A DNA stretch of 64,000 nt from Actinomycetota bacterium. Its GTDB lineage: Bacteria; Actinomycetota; Actinomycetes; Nanopelagicales; Nanopelagicaceae. The stretch lies in assembly GCA_009698675.1 (NCBI GenBank), contig WLPT01000006.1, positions 1 to 64,000 of the forward strand, written 5' to 3'. The translations under genes were made by a program, and so were the position numbers. This document shows positions 21,549-32,491 of this stretch, in pieces; within the stretch, counting starts at the first letter, position 1, and the number at the start of each line of letters is the position of its first letter. Under the pieces are notes generated by a model. The model had not been told where the DNA came from. It saw nothing but the letters and a program-made list of their open reading frames with translations, and did not search any database.

Positions 21549-21629
21549 ATGAACTACAAAACGCGCAGAACTATCACGTTGATAGCACTTTTTGGATTAG
21601 TTATTCTGATTGCCCTGAGCGGGCTTTAG
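21549..21629 (+). CDS. Putative 26-aa single-TM small protein
   Basis: ATG..TAG reads MNYKTRRTITLIALFGLVILIALSGL; 4 nt after MFS stop; GAGG upstream; below ORF-track size cutoff. Confidence 0.4.
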   Translation: MNYKTRRTITLIALFGLVILIALSGL

Positions 21630-22871
21630 GACTGCATTCACACTTACATCGACAGGAACTTCAAGTCGATGGCGGTATTTAAGCCAAATAATTAACGTCG
21701 CGAACAACGTAATAGATCCACATCCGGCGATAGTTGCGCGGATGCCGATGATCTCCGAGAGTACCCCGATTAAAGGTGAGCCAACGGGAGTTCCTCCCAT
21801 GAAGATAAATAGGTAGATCCCCATGACGCGTCCGCGAATAACTGGGTCGGTGTTTACCTGCACGATTGAGTTCGCCATAATCATCGTTGTTAAGGCGGAA
21901 ACTCCGCAGATAGGTAGAAAGAGAGCGTAAGCCGTGTAATTAGGCATTCCTGAAAGGATTATGACGGCGGTCGAAAAAATCGCTCCAGCTAAAATAACAA
22001 AGCGGGTTTGCCGGAAGCGCTCTAACCGAGCCGAAGCGATAGCACCCGAGAATGATCCGATTGCAACGTAAGTGCCTAATAAACCAAACGAAGCAGGACC
22101 CTTACCGAACTCCTTTGTAGCCATCAGAGCGTTGAAGACTTGAAAATTTAAACCAAAGGTTCCAAGGAAGAAAACCATGAGCATGACCACATAAATATCT
22201 GGTCGTTTTAGCGTATAGCGCAGGCCCTCTCTAACACTGGTCTTACTCGGTGAACGCTCTTGATGGAAAAACTCTTGCTCTCTTAAATTGAGCATTGCAA
22301 TGATTGCAAATATGTATGAAAAACCATTAACTAGAAACGATGGCCCAGTTCCAAAGGCTGCGACAAGCCCACCTGAGATAGCGGGCCCAATTAAGCGGCC
22401 AGCGTTAAAATTAGCTGAATTAAGGCTCACAGCATTTGGTAAATCATCATTGCCCACGATCTCAGCGGCAAATGCCTGCCGAACTGGAGCATCGATCGCA
22501 GTTGATATTCCGAGGACTCCTGCAAGTGCAAAGACGTGCCATAAAGCGATGTGATGCGACATCACTAACGTTCCCAAAGTGATTGCAGCAAACGCTCCGA
22601 GAATGTTGGTAGCGATGAGAAGTTTACGTTTATCGAAGCGATCGGCCAAAGCCCCACCATGAAGTGAAAAGAATAAGACAGGTGTGAATTGAATCGCCGT
22701 TACAAGTCCTAAGTAGGTGCCGCTGTGTGTAAGTTCCAGAACAAGCCAATCCTGTGCAACTCGTTGAGCCCAACTACCAACATTTGAAATTGTGGTCGCA
22801 GGAAAGAGAATTCGGTAATTTCGGTGACGAAATGAACGCCAATTACCATCGGCTTTTATGGAGATTCGCAT
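21597..22871 (-). CDS. MFS transporter (enterobactin-exporter-like MFS_3)
   Basis: RNYRILFPATTISNVGSWAQRVAQDWLVLELT start and full MFS hydrophobicity. Confidence 0.82.
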   Translation of the reverse strand: MRISIKADGNWRSFRHRNYRILFPATTISNVGSWAQRVAQDWLVLELTHSGTYLGLVTAIQFTPVLFFSLHGGALADRFDKRKLLIATNILGAFAAITLGTLVMSHHIALWHVFALAGVLGISTAIDAPVRQAFAAEIVGNDDLPNAVSLNSANFNAGRLIGPAISGGLVAAFGTGPSFLVNGFSYIFAIIAMLNLREQEFFHQERSPSKTSVREGLRYTLKRPDIYVVMLMVFFLGTFGLNFQVFNALMATKEFGKGPASFGLLGTYVAIGSFSGAIASARLERFRQTRFVILAGAIFSTAVIILSGMPNYTAYALFLPICGVSALTTMIMANSIVQVNTDPVIRGRVMGIYLFIFMGGTPVGSPLIGVLSEIIGIRATIAGCGSITLFATLIIWLKYRHRLEVPVDVSVNAVLKPAQGNQNN

Positions 22872-22883
22872 TACTCTTCTCTC

Positions 22884-23072
22884 ATGGAATCAAATATACG
22901 TTCAGTCGTAACACTAGTAGCAATTGGAACGATCTGCTGGTTAGTCGCTGGCGTAGTTGCACTTGCCATGAATGCCGACGCAAAGATTATTTGGACGTGC
23001 ATCTTTGGAGCTATTTTTGGTGTGCTTGGAATTCGATACTCAATTCGTCGCGCACGACGTAGTGGTATTTAA
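22884..23072 (+). CDS. Small two-TM protein, DUF2530-like
   Basis: 62 aa, two hydrophobic helices, basic C-terminus; next to cold-shock gene. Confidence 0.55.
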   Translation: MESNIRSVVTLVAIGTICWLVAGVVALAMNADAKIIWTCIFGAIFGVLGIRYSIRRARRSGI

Positions 23073-23452
23073 GCCTCTAGTTGTGAGGCAATTCCGCGCA
23101 GAACTCGACCCAAACGCTCGGCCTCAGGTCCTGCTGGGTGACGTCCGTGACGTAGCCCATTTCCAACTCGATCTAAAATCTTAATTGTGTCCTCAATCAT
23201 TGCAGCTAAATCATCTGGATTAACTCGAGAGTTTTCAGCTAGCGATGGAGGCGCATCGACGATATGAACTGACATCGCCTGAGGTCCTTTGCGACTATCG
23301 GCGACACTGAACTCCAGTTTGGTTCCAGGCTTCACGGTTGTGATGCCTTCAGGAAGAGATGAAGCAGCTAGATAAACATCTTCGCCCTCATCGTTTGCGA
23401 TAAAGCCAAAACCTTTTTCTAATGAGAACCATTTAACGCGGCCTGTAGGCAT
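23069..23452 (-). CDS. Cold-shock domain protein with C-terminal extension
   Basis: MPTGRVKWFSLEKGFGFIANDEGEDVYLAASS (RNP1-like KGFGFI). Confidence 0.9.
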   Translation of the reverse strand: MPTGRVKWFSLEKGFGFIANDEGEDVYLAASSLPEGITTVKPGTKLEFSVADSRKGPQAMSVHIVDAPPSLAENSRVNPDDLAAMIEDTIKILDRVGNGLRHGRHPAGPEAERLGRVLRGIASQLEA

Positions 23453-23511
23453 GGGGATGACTCCTTAAGGTTTTTAAAGTTCATGTGTAGCCGCCGGTTG
23501 CGGTCAGGTGA

Positions 23512-24246
23512 TTAGTTTAACAGAGGTGCTGCGAAGGTCGCTTCAGAGTGCGCACCGCAGCCATGATCGACCGAAACTACGCGTGCATCTTCTGGTGAAA
23601 TCGCATTCGCACACACGCCGAAAGTTGAGCGTAGTGAGCCGGCAATTTGAATGAAGAAACCGCATGAATGACATGGCTTGGGAGCAGATTCGGCCATTGG
23701 GGATTTTGGACCACGATCTCCTTCATACCAACGCTTGGCAGCCTGATCGCGACCTTCGATAGACATCACGCGCGCACGACCGAAACCAAGCTCTATCGCC
23801 ATCGCAGTATCTAAATCTTCATCGGCAGGTAGTGCTTCTGCACCTGTTACTAAACGTGTGTCATCTAGTGAACTTGGAACGATGTCACCAACGCCGACGT
23901 CGCCAGGCTGAATACGATCGCGATATGGAATCCAGTCTGGAGCGATAAGAGCATCTGGGCCTGGAAGAACTACTACATCGCAAATTGTTGGCTGCGCATC
24001 GGCATCAACTTTTGCAACGGTAACGCACCAGCGCCAACCTTTATATCCTGCTAACTTGGCTTCAAATAAATATGTAGCAACACGATCTTCATCATCGAAC
24101 TCAACTGAAACAAAACTTCCTATCTCAGATGCGCCGTGAAGTTCATCGATTATTGCATTTCGGGCAAGGTCAGATGCATCAAATGGATTTTCTCCACTCG
24201 ATCTCTCTTCTTTAGATGCTCTCTTGAGGAGCGACTTCTTTGCCAT
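23512..24246 (-). CDS. DUF3027 family protein
   Basis: GWRWCVTVAKVDADAQPTICDVVVLPGPDALIAPDWIPYRDRI and C-terminal CHSCGFF...C metal-site-like region. Confidence 0.75.
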   Translation of the reverse strand: MAKKSLLKRASKEERSSGENPFDASDLARNAIIDELHGASEIGSFVSVEFDDEDRVATYLFEAKLAGYKGWRWCVTVAKVDADAQPTICDVVVLPGPDALIAPDWIPYRDRIQPGDVGVGDIVPSSLDDTRLVTGAEALPADEDLDTAMAIELGFGRARVMSIEGRDQAAKRWYEGDRGPKSPMAESAPKPCHSCGFFIQIAGSLRSTFGVCANAISPEDARVVSVDHGCGAHSEATFAAPLLN

Positions 24247-24261
24247 GAGATAAGGATAAAG

Positions 24262-24300
24262 CAGAACGCCGCCCCCCTGTTAATCGGGAGCGGCGTTCTG
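24262..24300 (-). terminator. Terminator-like hairpin after groEL
   Basis: cagaacgccgc / gcggcgttctg, 11-bp stem plus inner pairing. Confidence 0.75.
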
Positions 24301-24315
24301 CACTACGACTGGGCT

Positions 24316-25944
<1,629 letters not shown>

Positions 25945-25973
25945 TCACTTTCCTTGTAATTTAAGTGGGGGCT

Positions 25974-26000
25974 TTATCACTCGCACCCCGAGAGTGCTAA
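25974..26000 (-). promoter_or_regulatory. CIRCE (HrcA operator)
   Basis: TTATCACTC-N9-GAGTGCTAA, one mismatch to the consensus TTAGCACTC-N9-GAGTGCTAA, just upstream of groEL. Confidence 0.9.
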
Positions 26001-26046
26001 CGCCAAATCTACGGGAGGTACTCCAAGGACGCAAAACGAGATGGGG

Positions 26047-26310
26047 TTAGCGGGCGATACGGGTCGACATGCGGGCCTCGCGCAGGCGGCGAAGGCGTTT
26101 TACCAGCATTGGGGCGGCCATTAGGGCATCGTCCCGGTCGATCAAATCATTGAGGAGTTGGTAGTAACGGGCTGCGGTTAGGTCAAAGAGCTCTTTAATC
26201 GCACTCTCTTTTGCTCCTGCATATCGCCACCAGCTGCCCTCAAAATCAAGGATGCGGCTCTCTAAATCACTTAACCCGCTCTTTAGTGTTGGCTCTTCTT
26301 GTGCAGACAT
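26047..26310 (-). CDS. DUF3263 family protein
   Basis: [43 protein letters not shown]. Confidence 0.85.
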   Translation of the reverse strand: MSAQEEPTLKSGLSDLESRILDFEGSWWRYAGAKESAIKELFDLTAARYYQLLNDLIDRDDALMAAPMLVKRLRRLREARMSTRIAR

Positions 26311-26349
26311 GATGGCAATCGTATCGGGGCATGCGTAAAAGTGTGGGAT

Positions 26350-27696
26350 TTACAGCCTGCTTAAAATCAACTCTATGTCGCTGACTTTTGTCCAAGGATT
26401 AACAATTGCAAATCTGAGTATCGCTTGACCATGGTGAGATGAGGGAGGAATAAATCCTACTTGATCGGCGAGTAATAAATCAGACCACTCTTGATAATCC
26501 TTTGCCACCCAACCTTTTCGAGTAAAGGCCACAATCGAAAGTTCTGGTTCACAGATAAGTTCAAGATTTGGATGCAATCGAACTAGTTCAGCGGCGGCTT
26601 GTGCAACTGAAATCGTGTGCTCCATTGCATCGGTATACGCATCGGTTCCATAAGCTGCTAGTGAAAACCAAAATGGCAGACCACGCGTGCGACGGGTTAA
26701 TTGAATTGCGTAATCTGAAGGCGACCATGCTCCATCTTTTAACGTATCTAAATACGATGCGTGCTGTGAATGAACTGCTCGTGCAAGTTCGGGCTCACGA
26801 TAGATAAGTGCGCAGGCATCATATGGCGCAAATAGCCACTTATGAGGGTCGACGATAAATGAATCTGCAGATTCGATTCCATCAAAATGCGAGCGCACTG
26901 ACGGTGCACATAAAGCTGCGAGCCCATAGGCACCATCGACATGAAACCAAATATCACGATCGTGTGCAGCGGTGCTAAGCCCCTTTAGATCATCGATGAT
27001 TCCTAAGTTGGTAGTTCCAGAAGTGGCGACAACTACAAAAACTCGTGTGGAAGTTGTCGCATGAAGTTCATCAATTGCTAAGGCAACGGCCTGGCCCATT
27101 AACTTCCCATTAGCGGCAACTGGCACTTTAAGTACGTCGACATCCATGACATTTGCGGCGGTAACAATCGAGGAGTGCGCCTCTTGGCTACACGCAATAA
27201 CCCAACGCGTTGTATCGGGATACTTTTTACGGGCCTGTGCTCGGGCCACAACTAAAGCCGAGAGATTTCCAATAGTGCCGCCTTGAACAAAGACTCCACC
27301 TGCACTTTGTGGCATTCCAGCTATATCCGAAAGCCAGCGCAGCGCTTGGTTTTCGGCAAAGACTGCGCCGGCGCCCTCTTGCCATGAGCCGCCATATAGT
27401 GCGCTGGCACCCACAACTAAATCAAAAAGGTTTGCATACTCACTCGGCGCCGATGGAATAAATGCCAAGTTGCGTGGGTGGTCGGTTGAAATACATGCCT
27501 TAGCTAAAACGCTTGTGAAGACTTCTAACGCTTGTTTTCCACCTAAACCACGTGCAGTAATCGTATTTCCAACTTCGCTGTATAGATCTTGCGCACTTCG
27601 TGGTCCATCCAGTGGTGGATCATTTTTTAATCGGTCGAGACTGTACGCCAAGACCTCTTGGGCAAGGGCCTCAACTTCGGCCGTGAACTCATGCAT
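26350..27696 (-). CDS. PLP-dependent group II decarboxylase (aromatic amino acid/glutamate decarboxylase-like)
   Basis: FVQGGTIGNLSALVVAR, HVDGAYG, DSFIVDPHKWLFAPYD; start chosen at MHEFTAEVE. Confidence 0.85.
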   Translation of the reverse strand: MHEFTAEVEALAQEVLAYSLDRLKNDPPLDGPRSAQDLYSEVGNTITARGLGGKQALEVFTSVLAKACISTDHPRNLAFIPSAPSEYANLFDLVVGASALYGGSWQEGAGAVFAENQALRWLSDIAGMPQSAGGVFVQGGTIGNLSALVVARAQARKKYPDTTRWVIACSQEAHSSIVTAANVMDVDVLKVPVAANGKLMGQAVALAIDELHATTSTRVFVVVATSGTTNLGIIDDLKGLSTAAHDRDIWFHVDGAYGLAALCAPSVRSHFDGIESADSFIVDPHKWLFAPYDACALIYREPELARAVHSQHASYLDTLKDGAWSPSDYAIQLTRRTRGLPFWFSLAAYGTDAYTDAMEHTISVAQAAAELVRLHPNLELICEPELSIVAFTRKGWVAKDYQEWSDLLLADQVGFIPPSSHHGQAILRFAIVNPWTKVSDIELILSRL

Positions 27697-29158
27697 CTTT
27701 GCCCGCCCTTTTAATAATATTTCGAAGCATAGTTGGGAAAACAAATAGATGGAATGGAGAAACGGCATACCAATAAAGCTGCCCACCTAAGCCACGCGGA
27801 TTGAATGTTGCCTCTTGAACAATTTTTGTCTTTCCATCTTCTGACGTGACTGTGAACTCCAGCCATGCTTTACCAGGCAAAACCATCTCGGCATAAAGTT
27901 TTAATCTGTGGCCTTGCTCTAACTCTTCAACTCTCCAAAAATCTAAACTCTCTCCCACGCGTAAATAATCTGGATCACGACGTCCACGACGCAGACCCAC
28001 GCCACCTACGAATCGATCTAAAACTCCACGACCCCACCAGAGAAAATCAGAGCCAAACCAACCATGCTCTCCACCGATGCCTTCAATCTGTCGCCAGATT
28101 TTCTCAACGCTAAGAGGTGTTGTGGCCTCTCTGCGATCACGTAAAACCGCTTCACCCGCCCACGATGGATCACCTTGAGCTTTCTGCCAAGGCGCCGTTG
28201 GAGAGGTTGCATCCGACCATCGGGTTTCAACTCGGCGATCGGTAATTGTAGATAGCGCCAAATTAATTGCAGTTGCAACGTCGGTTAAACCCTCTGGTGG
28301 TGGTGCAATCACAGCATCAATACTCTTTGCTGGATCTGCAACGACTTCACTTATGAGTGAACCAACAAGGGGTCTGGCAAGTGCGGTAGGTACTGGTGTT
28401 ACTAAACCAATCCATAAACTAGAAAGACCCGGCGTTAAAACTGGGACCTTAATAATCCAACGCTTTTTCAGCCCTGATAGCTTTGCAAACTTTTGCATCA
28501 TCTCGGCATAGGTCAGTACTTCAGGTCCACCGATATCAAAGACTCTGCCAACGGGTGTGGCTATTCTTGCGGCGCCAGATAAGTAATAGAGGACATCGCG
28601 GATCGCTATTGGATGAGTCCGATTCATTACCCATTTAGGTGTAGTCATTATTGGAAGCCGGTGCGTTAAATGTCGCAACATTTCAAAGCTAGCCGAACCA
28701 GAGCCGATAATAATTCCAGCCCTTAACTCCATGACTGGTACTGATGTACTGGCTAACTCCGCACCTGTGCGAGCGCGCGAGGCTAAGTGCTTACTAATAT
28801 TTATATCGTTTGCAATTCCGCCCAAATAGACAATCTGTGATGCTCCAGCGGCCTCTGCAGCTTGCGCAAAATTGCGCGCCATCTCGGCCTCAATCTCATG
28901 AAAGTTAGGTCCTAAATTAATAGAGTGAAGTAAGTAATAAGCGGTATGGACTCCTGCTAACGCCGCATCCAAATCTCCTCGATTATCGGCACTGCCTTCA
29001 CTAATCTCAACATCTGATGCCCAAGGCTGCCCCTTTACCTTATTGCGATCGCGCACGAGAATTCGGACATCGAATTTTTCATCAACTAAGGTGCGAACTA
29101 ACCGGCCGCCTACGTAGCCTGATGCTCCTGTTACTAAAATCTTTCGTGGTGCGTTCAT
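27689..29158 (-). CDS. NAD(P)-binding SDR with C-terminal DUF2867 domain
   Basis: KILVTGASGYVGGRLVRTLV and C-terminal RVGESLDFWRVEELEQGHRLKLYAEM. Confidence 0.85.
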   Translation of the reverse strand: MNAPRKILVTGASGYVGGRLVRTLVDEKFDVRILVRDRNKVKGQPWASDVEISEGSADNRGDLDAALAGVHTAYYLLHSINLGPNFHEIEAEMARNFAQAAEAAGASQIVYLGGIANDINISKHLASRARTGAELASTSVPVMELRAGIIIGSGSASFEMLRHLTHRLPIMTTPKWVMNRTHPIAIRDVLYYLSGAARIATPVGRVFDIGGPEVLTYAEMMQKFAKLSGLKKRWIIKVPVLTPGLSSLWIGLVTPVPTALARPLVGSLISEVVADPAKSIDAVIAPPPEGLTDVATAINLALSTITDRRVETRWSDATSPTAPWQKAQGDPSWAGEAVLRDRREATTPLSVEKIWRQIEGIGGEHGWFGSDFLWWGRGVLDRFVGGVGLRRGRRDPDYLRVGESLDFWRVEELEQGHRLKLYAEMVLPGKAWLEFTVTSEDGKTKIVQEATFNPRGLGGQLYWYAVSPFHLFVFPTMLRNIIKRAGKDA

Positions 29159-29195
29159 ATCTGAGAGCCTAACTTAGGCACGCTACTCTTGCGCA

Positions 29196-29972
29196 ATGCC
29201 AGAGTATGTAAACCTGCAGGGCCATAACCTCTATTCCTATGAGTGGGATAACGATGGTGAGGCCCTTGTTCTGCTACATGGCGGATTGAGCAAGACCTCA
29301 AGTTGGGACTACATCATGGTCCCGCCGCTTGAAGATGATTTCCATGTATTTGCATATGATCGCACCGCACATGGCTTTTCAGGGGATCAAGTTGGAAGTC
29401 TGCACTTTGATTTTCAAACTCGAGAAGCTATCGCATATCTAGAGGATGTAGTTAAAGAGCCGGCGCATTTAATCGGCTGGAGCGATGGCGGAATTATCGC
29501 GCTGATGGTTGCGATGCAACGCCCTGACCTGGTGAAATCAATCGTAGCCATCGGCGCTAACTATCATTTTAGTGGGGTTATGCAAGATTTCGGTGATGTT
29601 GTAATTTCACCGGAGGATCAAGCTGAGTACAACTTAATCTCTCCGGATGCTCCCTCTACTCTGCTTGAAAAATCTATTCGGATGCATGCAATCTGGAAAA
29701 GTGAACCTACGATGACTTTGCAAGAGATTGCAGAAATTCAATGCCCTGTGTTAGTTCTAGCTGGCGATGATGATGTCATTGATCATGCACACTCTGTTGC
29801 ACTCTATGAAGCGTTGCCACTTGGACAGTTAGCGATTATTCCAGGTACTTCACACCTTGTTGTAAAAGAAAAACCTGATTTAATGAATGCAGTAATTCTT
29901 CAGTTCTTAGAGGATTTAAGCTACCCAATAACGCGAATGCCGGTGCGTAGAACTAGCAATCCACCGGAGTAA
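29196..29972 (+). CDS. Alpha/beta hydrolase
   Basis: LVLLHGGLSKTSSWD, HLIGWSDGGIIALM nucleophile elbow. Confidence 0.87.
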   Translation: MPEYVNLQGHNLYSYEWDNDGEALVLLHGGLSKTSSWDYIMVPPLEDDFHVFAYDRTAHGFSGDQVGSLHFDFQTREAIAYLEDVVKEPAHLIGWSDGGIIALMVAMQRPDLVKSIVAIGANYHFSGVMQDFGDVVISPEDQAEYNLISPDAPSTLLEKSIRMHAIWKSEPTMTLQEIAEIQCPVLVLAGDDDVIDHAHSVALYEALPLGQLAIIPGTSHLVVKEKPDLMNAVILQFLEDLSYPITRMPVRRTSNPPE

Positions 29973-30465
29973 TTTTTCCATTCGCAACATCATAAATTGC
30001 ACCGCCAACTACTACCCCATCATTTAATAATGGATAGGCTCGCACACGATTAACATCGATTTTTAGCGCCTTAGTTTGATCTGACACAGTTCGAAACTCG
30101 AGGCTGCGAGTATCAACGCCGTGCTCTTGTTGTATTAAGGCGTGAATGTCGGCCTCTTCACCCATCGCCATGCGGCAGTTCGTATGCGGCATAATTAAAA
30201 TTCTTTTTACGCCAAGCAGATATGTTGCAAGAACTAATGTTCGTAAAACATCCTCGGTTACTCGAGCGCCGGCATTACGTAAAATCTTGGCATCACCCGA
30301 TCGCATTCCGACTACCGATAAGGGATTTATCCGTGAATCCATACATGTGACGATTGCAAGACCTTGTTGGGCAACGCCAGTTAGTTCTGAGTATTTAAAA
30401 CTCTTTATGTACTCAGCATTTGCCGCCAATGCATCGGCAAACTCTTCATGTGGAAAGTTAGGCAT
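29953..30465 (-). CDS. Beta-carbonic anhydrase
   Basis: VTCMDSRINP, RNAGARVTED, IMPHTNCRM Zn-ligand pattern. Confidence 0.9.
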   Translation of the reverse strand: MPNFPHEEFADALAANAEYIKSFKYSELTGVAQQGLAIVTCMDSRINPLSVVGMRSGDAKILRNAGARVTEDVLRTLVLATYLLGVKRILIMPHTNCRMAMGEEADIHALIQQEHGVDTRSLEFRTVSDQTKALKIDVNRVRAYPLLNDGVVVGGAIYDVANGKITPVDC

Positions 30466-30491
30466 GGGCTTCCCCTTCAACTAAAACTACG

Positions 30492-30563
30492 AGCCCCCCG
30501 TCAGGATTGAACTGACGACCTGCGCATTACAAGTGCGCTGCTCTACCACTGAGCTAGAGAGGC
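30492..30563 (-). tRNA. tRNA-Thr(TGT)
   Basis: Reverse complement GCCTCTC...GGGGGGC acceptor (with G-U pairs), anticodon loop CTTGTAA, T-arm GTCAG TTCAATC CTGAC. Confidence 0.93.
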
Positions 30564-30669
30564 CTACGTGCGAACACGTATCGATCTTTCGACCAGCGGT
30601 AATTATGGCAGTGAGTTGCAAAAACTTGAAATCGAGATGCTTAGCCAAGGCAGAGAGTAGGTTGGGGCC

Positions 30670-31587
30670 GTGAGATTAGGCGTATTGGATGTGGGATCTA
30701 ACACGATCCACCTGCAAGTAATGGATGCTCATACGGGAGCCCGACCATCGCCGACCACCAATTATAAAGTCGAACTTAGGCTGACTCAATATCTCAATAA
30801 GTCAGGGACGATTTCGGCCGAAGGCATCAAACTGCTCCACGAAGCAATTGCCGCCGCCGTGGCGCATGCTCAAGAAAATAACACTGATGAGATTTTAGCT
30901 TTTGCAACATCTGCCGTTAGAGATGCTAAAAATGGCCCAAGCATTATCCAGGAGATTAATGAGCGCCATGAAATTGATTTACAGATTCTTACTGGCGATG
31001 AAGAGGCCCGCATGACATTTCTTGCAGTGCGGCGTTGGTTTGGGTGGTCTGCCGGAAAATTACTGATGCTCGACATTGGTGGAGGTTCATTGGAGATCGC
31101 ATCTGGAATAGATGAGGGGCCGGAGGCAACTCTTTCTTTACCTTTGGGCGCTGCCAGGCTAACTCGAGATTTTTTGAGCGGTGATCCTTACAATTCAAAG
31201 GATGTGAAATTCTTACAGAGCTATGTTGTTAACAACCTTGAGGAAAAACTGCCAGCAATTCTGCGCTCACACGATGCGAATCACTTTGTAGCTACCAGTA
31301 AAACATTTCGAACTTTAGCTCGACTCTCTGGACACTGGTTTAATGACAATCCAAAGTATTTAGATGTTGCCAACCTCCAAGCAATGACCTCGAAACTTGC
31401 AGGTATGAGCGACAAAGCAAGGGCTGAGCTGCCAGGTGTTTCCCCAAGCCGAGCCCAACAAATCGTCGCTGGTGCAATTGTTGCCCACTCTGTAATGGAT
31501 GTCTTAGATATCGATCGTGTTGAAATCTGTCCATGGGCATTACGTGAGGGTGTTGTATTACGACGCCTTGATTGGCTGCAGAGTTAA
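30670..31587 (+). CDS. Ppx/GppA exopolyphosphatase family
   Basis: LGVLDVGSNTIHLQVMD, LAFATSAVRDAKNG, LMLDIGGGSLEIASG; GTG start. Confidence 0.92.
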   Translation: MRLGVLDVGSNTIHLQVMDAHTGARPSPTTNYKVELRLTQYLNKSGTISAEGIKLLHEAIAAAVAHAQENNTDEILAFATSAVRDAKNGPSIIQEINERHEIDLQILTGDEEARMTFLAVRRWFGWSAGKLLMLDIGGGSLEIASGIDEGPEATLSLPLGAARLTRDFLSGDPYNSKDVKFLQSYVVNNLEEKLPAILRSHDANHFVATSKTFRTLARLSGHWFNDNPKYLDVANLQAMTSKLAGMSDKARAELPGVSPSRAQQIVAGAIVAHSVMDVLDIDRVEICPWALREGVVLRRLDWLQS

Positions 31588-31588
31588 T

Positions 31589-32488
31589 CTAGGTATTTGG
31601 TGCACTAACCCAGTCAACTGCAATGATTTCACCATCGCGGTGGTGAAGCACCCAAGCCTCTGCCGGCTTTAAATCTAAACCCAACTCTTTAAAGCTCTTC
31701 TTGCCAATAAGTTTCTTTAATAACTTCGGAAGTATCGGGTTATGACTACAAATAATTGCACCCTGGCCTCTATTCATGAGGTCCTGTGCGTAATCCAGTG
31801 CCGCCTCTTTATCTTTTGCAAATCTATACTCACTCAAATCCGTTGAGAAAATTGGATGCATATTCAAAGAACGCGCCATTGGTTCGATAGTTTCTATACA
31901 ACGCATTGCATCAGAGGAGTGAATAACCTCGATGGCAAATGGTAAGTACGTTGATAAAAGACGTTTCGCCTGAATCTGACCTACGTTAGCTAACGGGCGA
32001 TCCCCATCATCGCCATCCCAGTCTTCACGCTTGACCGCCTTAGCGTGGCGAAGCAGAACTAAAGGCGTAGTCCCAGTTCCAAACTCAGAAAAGAAATCAA
32101 CGATAGATCGATCATCATCTAACGTTAATTTTTTACGCGCATCTGAAGTAGAGAGCCACAAAATCTGATCGACTTCCTGGGGATTTGGCTTTCCAGTGGC
32201 TTCACCAACTGCTTGTGCAGACCAGTATTTAACTAGCTTGGTAACCCCATCAACAATATATGTCGCGTGGCCAATTTCAGGTCCAAAGACTGCTGAGTAA
32301 CCTGTCTCTTCCATGACCTCGCGATGTGCGCAACCAATCATGGTCTCGTTAGGGTCTAGCTTGCCTTTAGGTAGCGACCAATCGTCGTAACGAGGTCGAT
32401 GTATTAAGGCGATCTCTACCTTCTTGTTCTCACCAATACGCCACAAAACAGCTCCCGCTGCATAAATAACTGGGTTTTCAGTGCTCAT
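31589..32488 (-). CDS. Nudix hydrolase fused to histidine phosphatase (MutT1/SixA-like)
   Basis: Nudix box GKLDPNETMIGCAHREVMEETGY; LLRHAKAVKREDW RHG motif. Confidence 0.9.
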   Translation of the reverse strand: MSTENPVIYAAGAVLWRIGENKKVEIALIHRPRYDDWSLPKGKLDPNETMIGCAHREVMEETGYSAVFGPEIGHATYIVDGVTKLVKYWSAQAVGEATGKPNPQEVDQILWLSTSDARKKLTLDDDRSIVDFFSEFGTGTTPLVLLRHAKAVKREDWDGDDGDRPLANVGQIQAKRLLSTYLPFAIEVIHSSDAMRCIETIEPMARSLNMHPIFSTDLSEYRFAKDKEAALDYAQDLMNRGQGAIICSHNPILPKLLKKLIGKKSFKELGLDLKPAEAWVLHHRDGEIIAVDWVSAPNT

Positions 32489-32491
32489 CGC

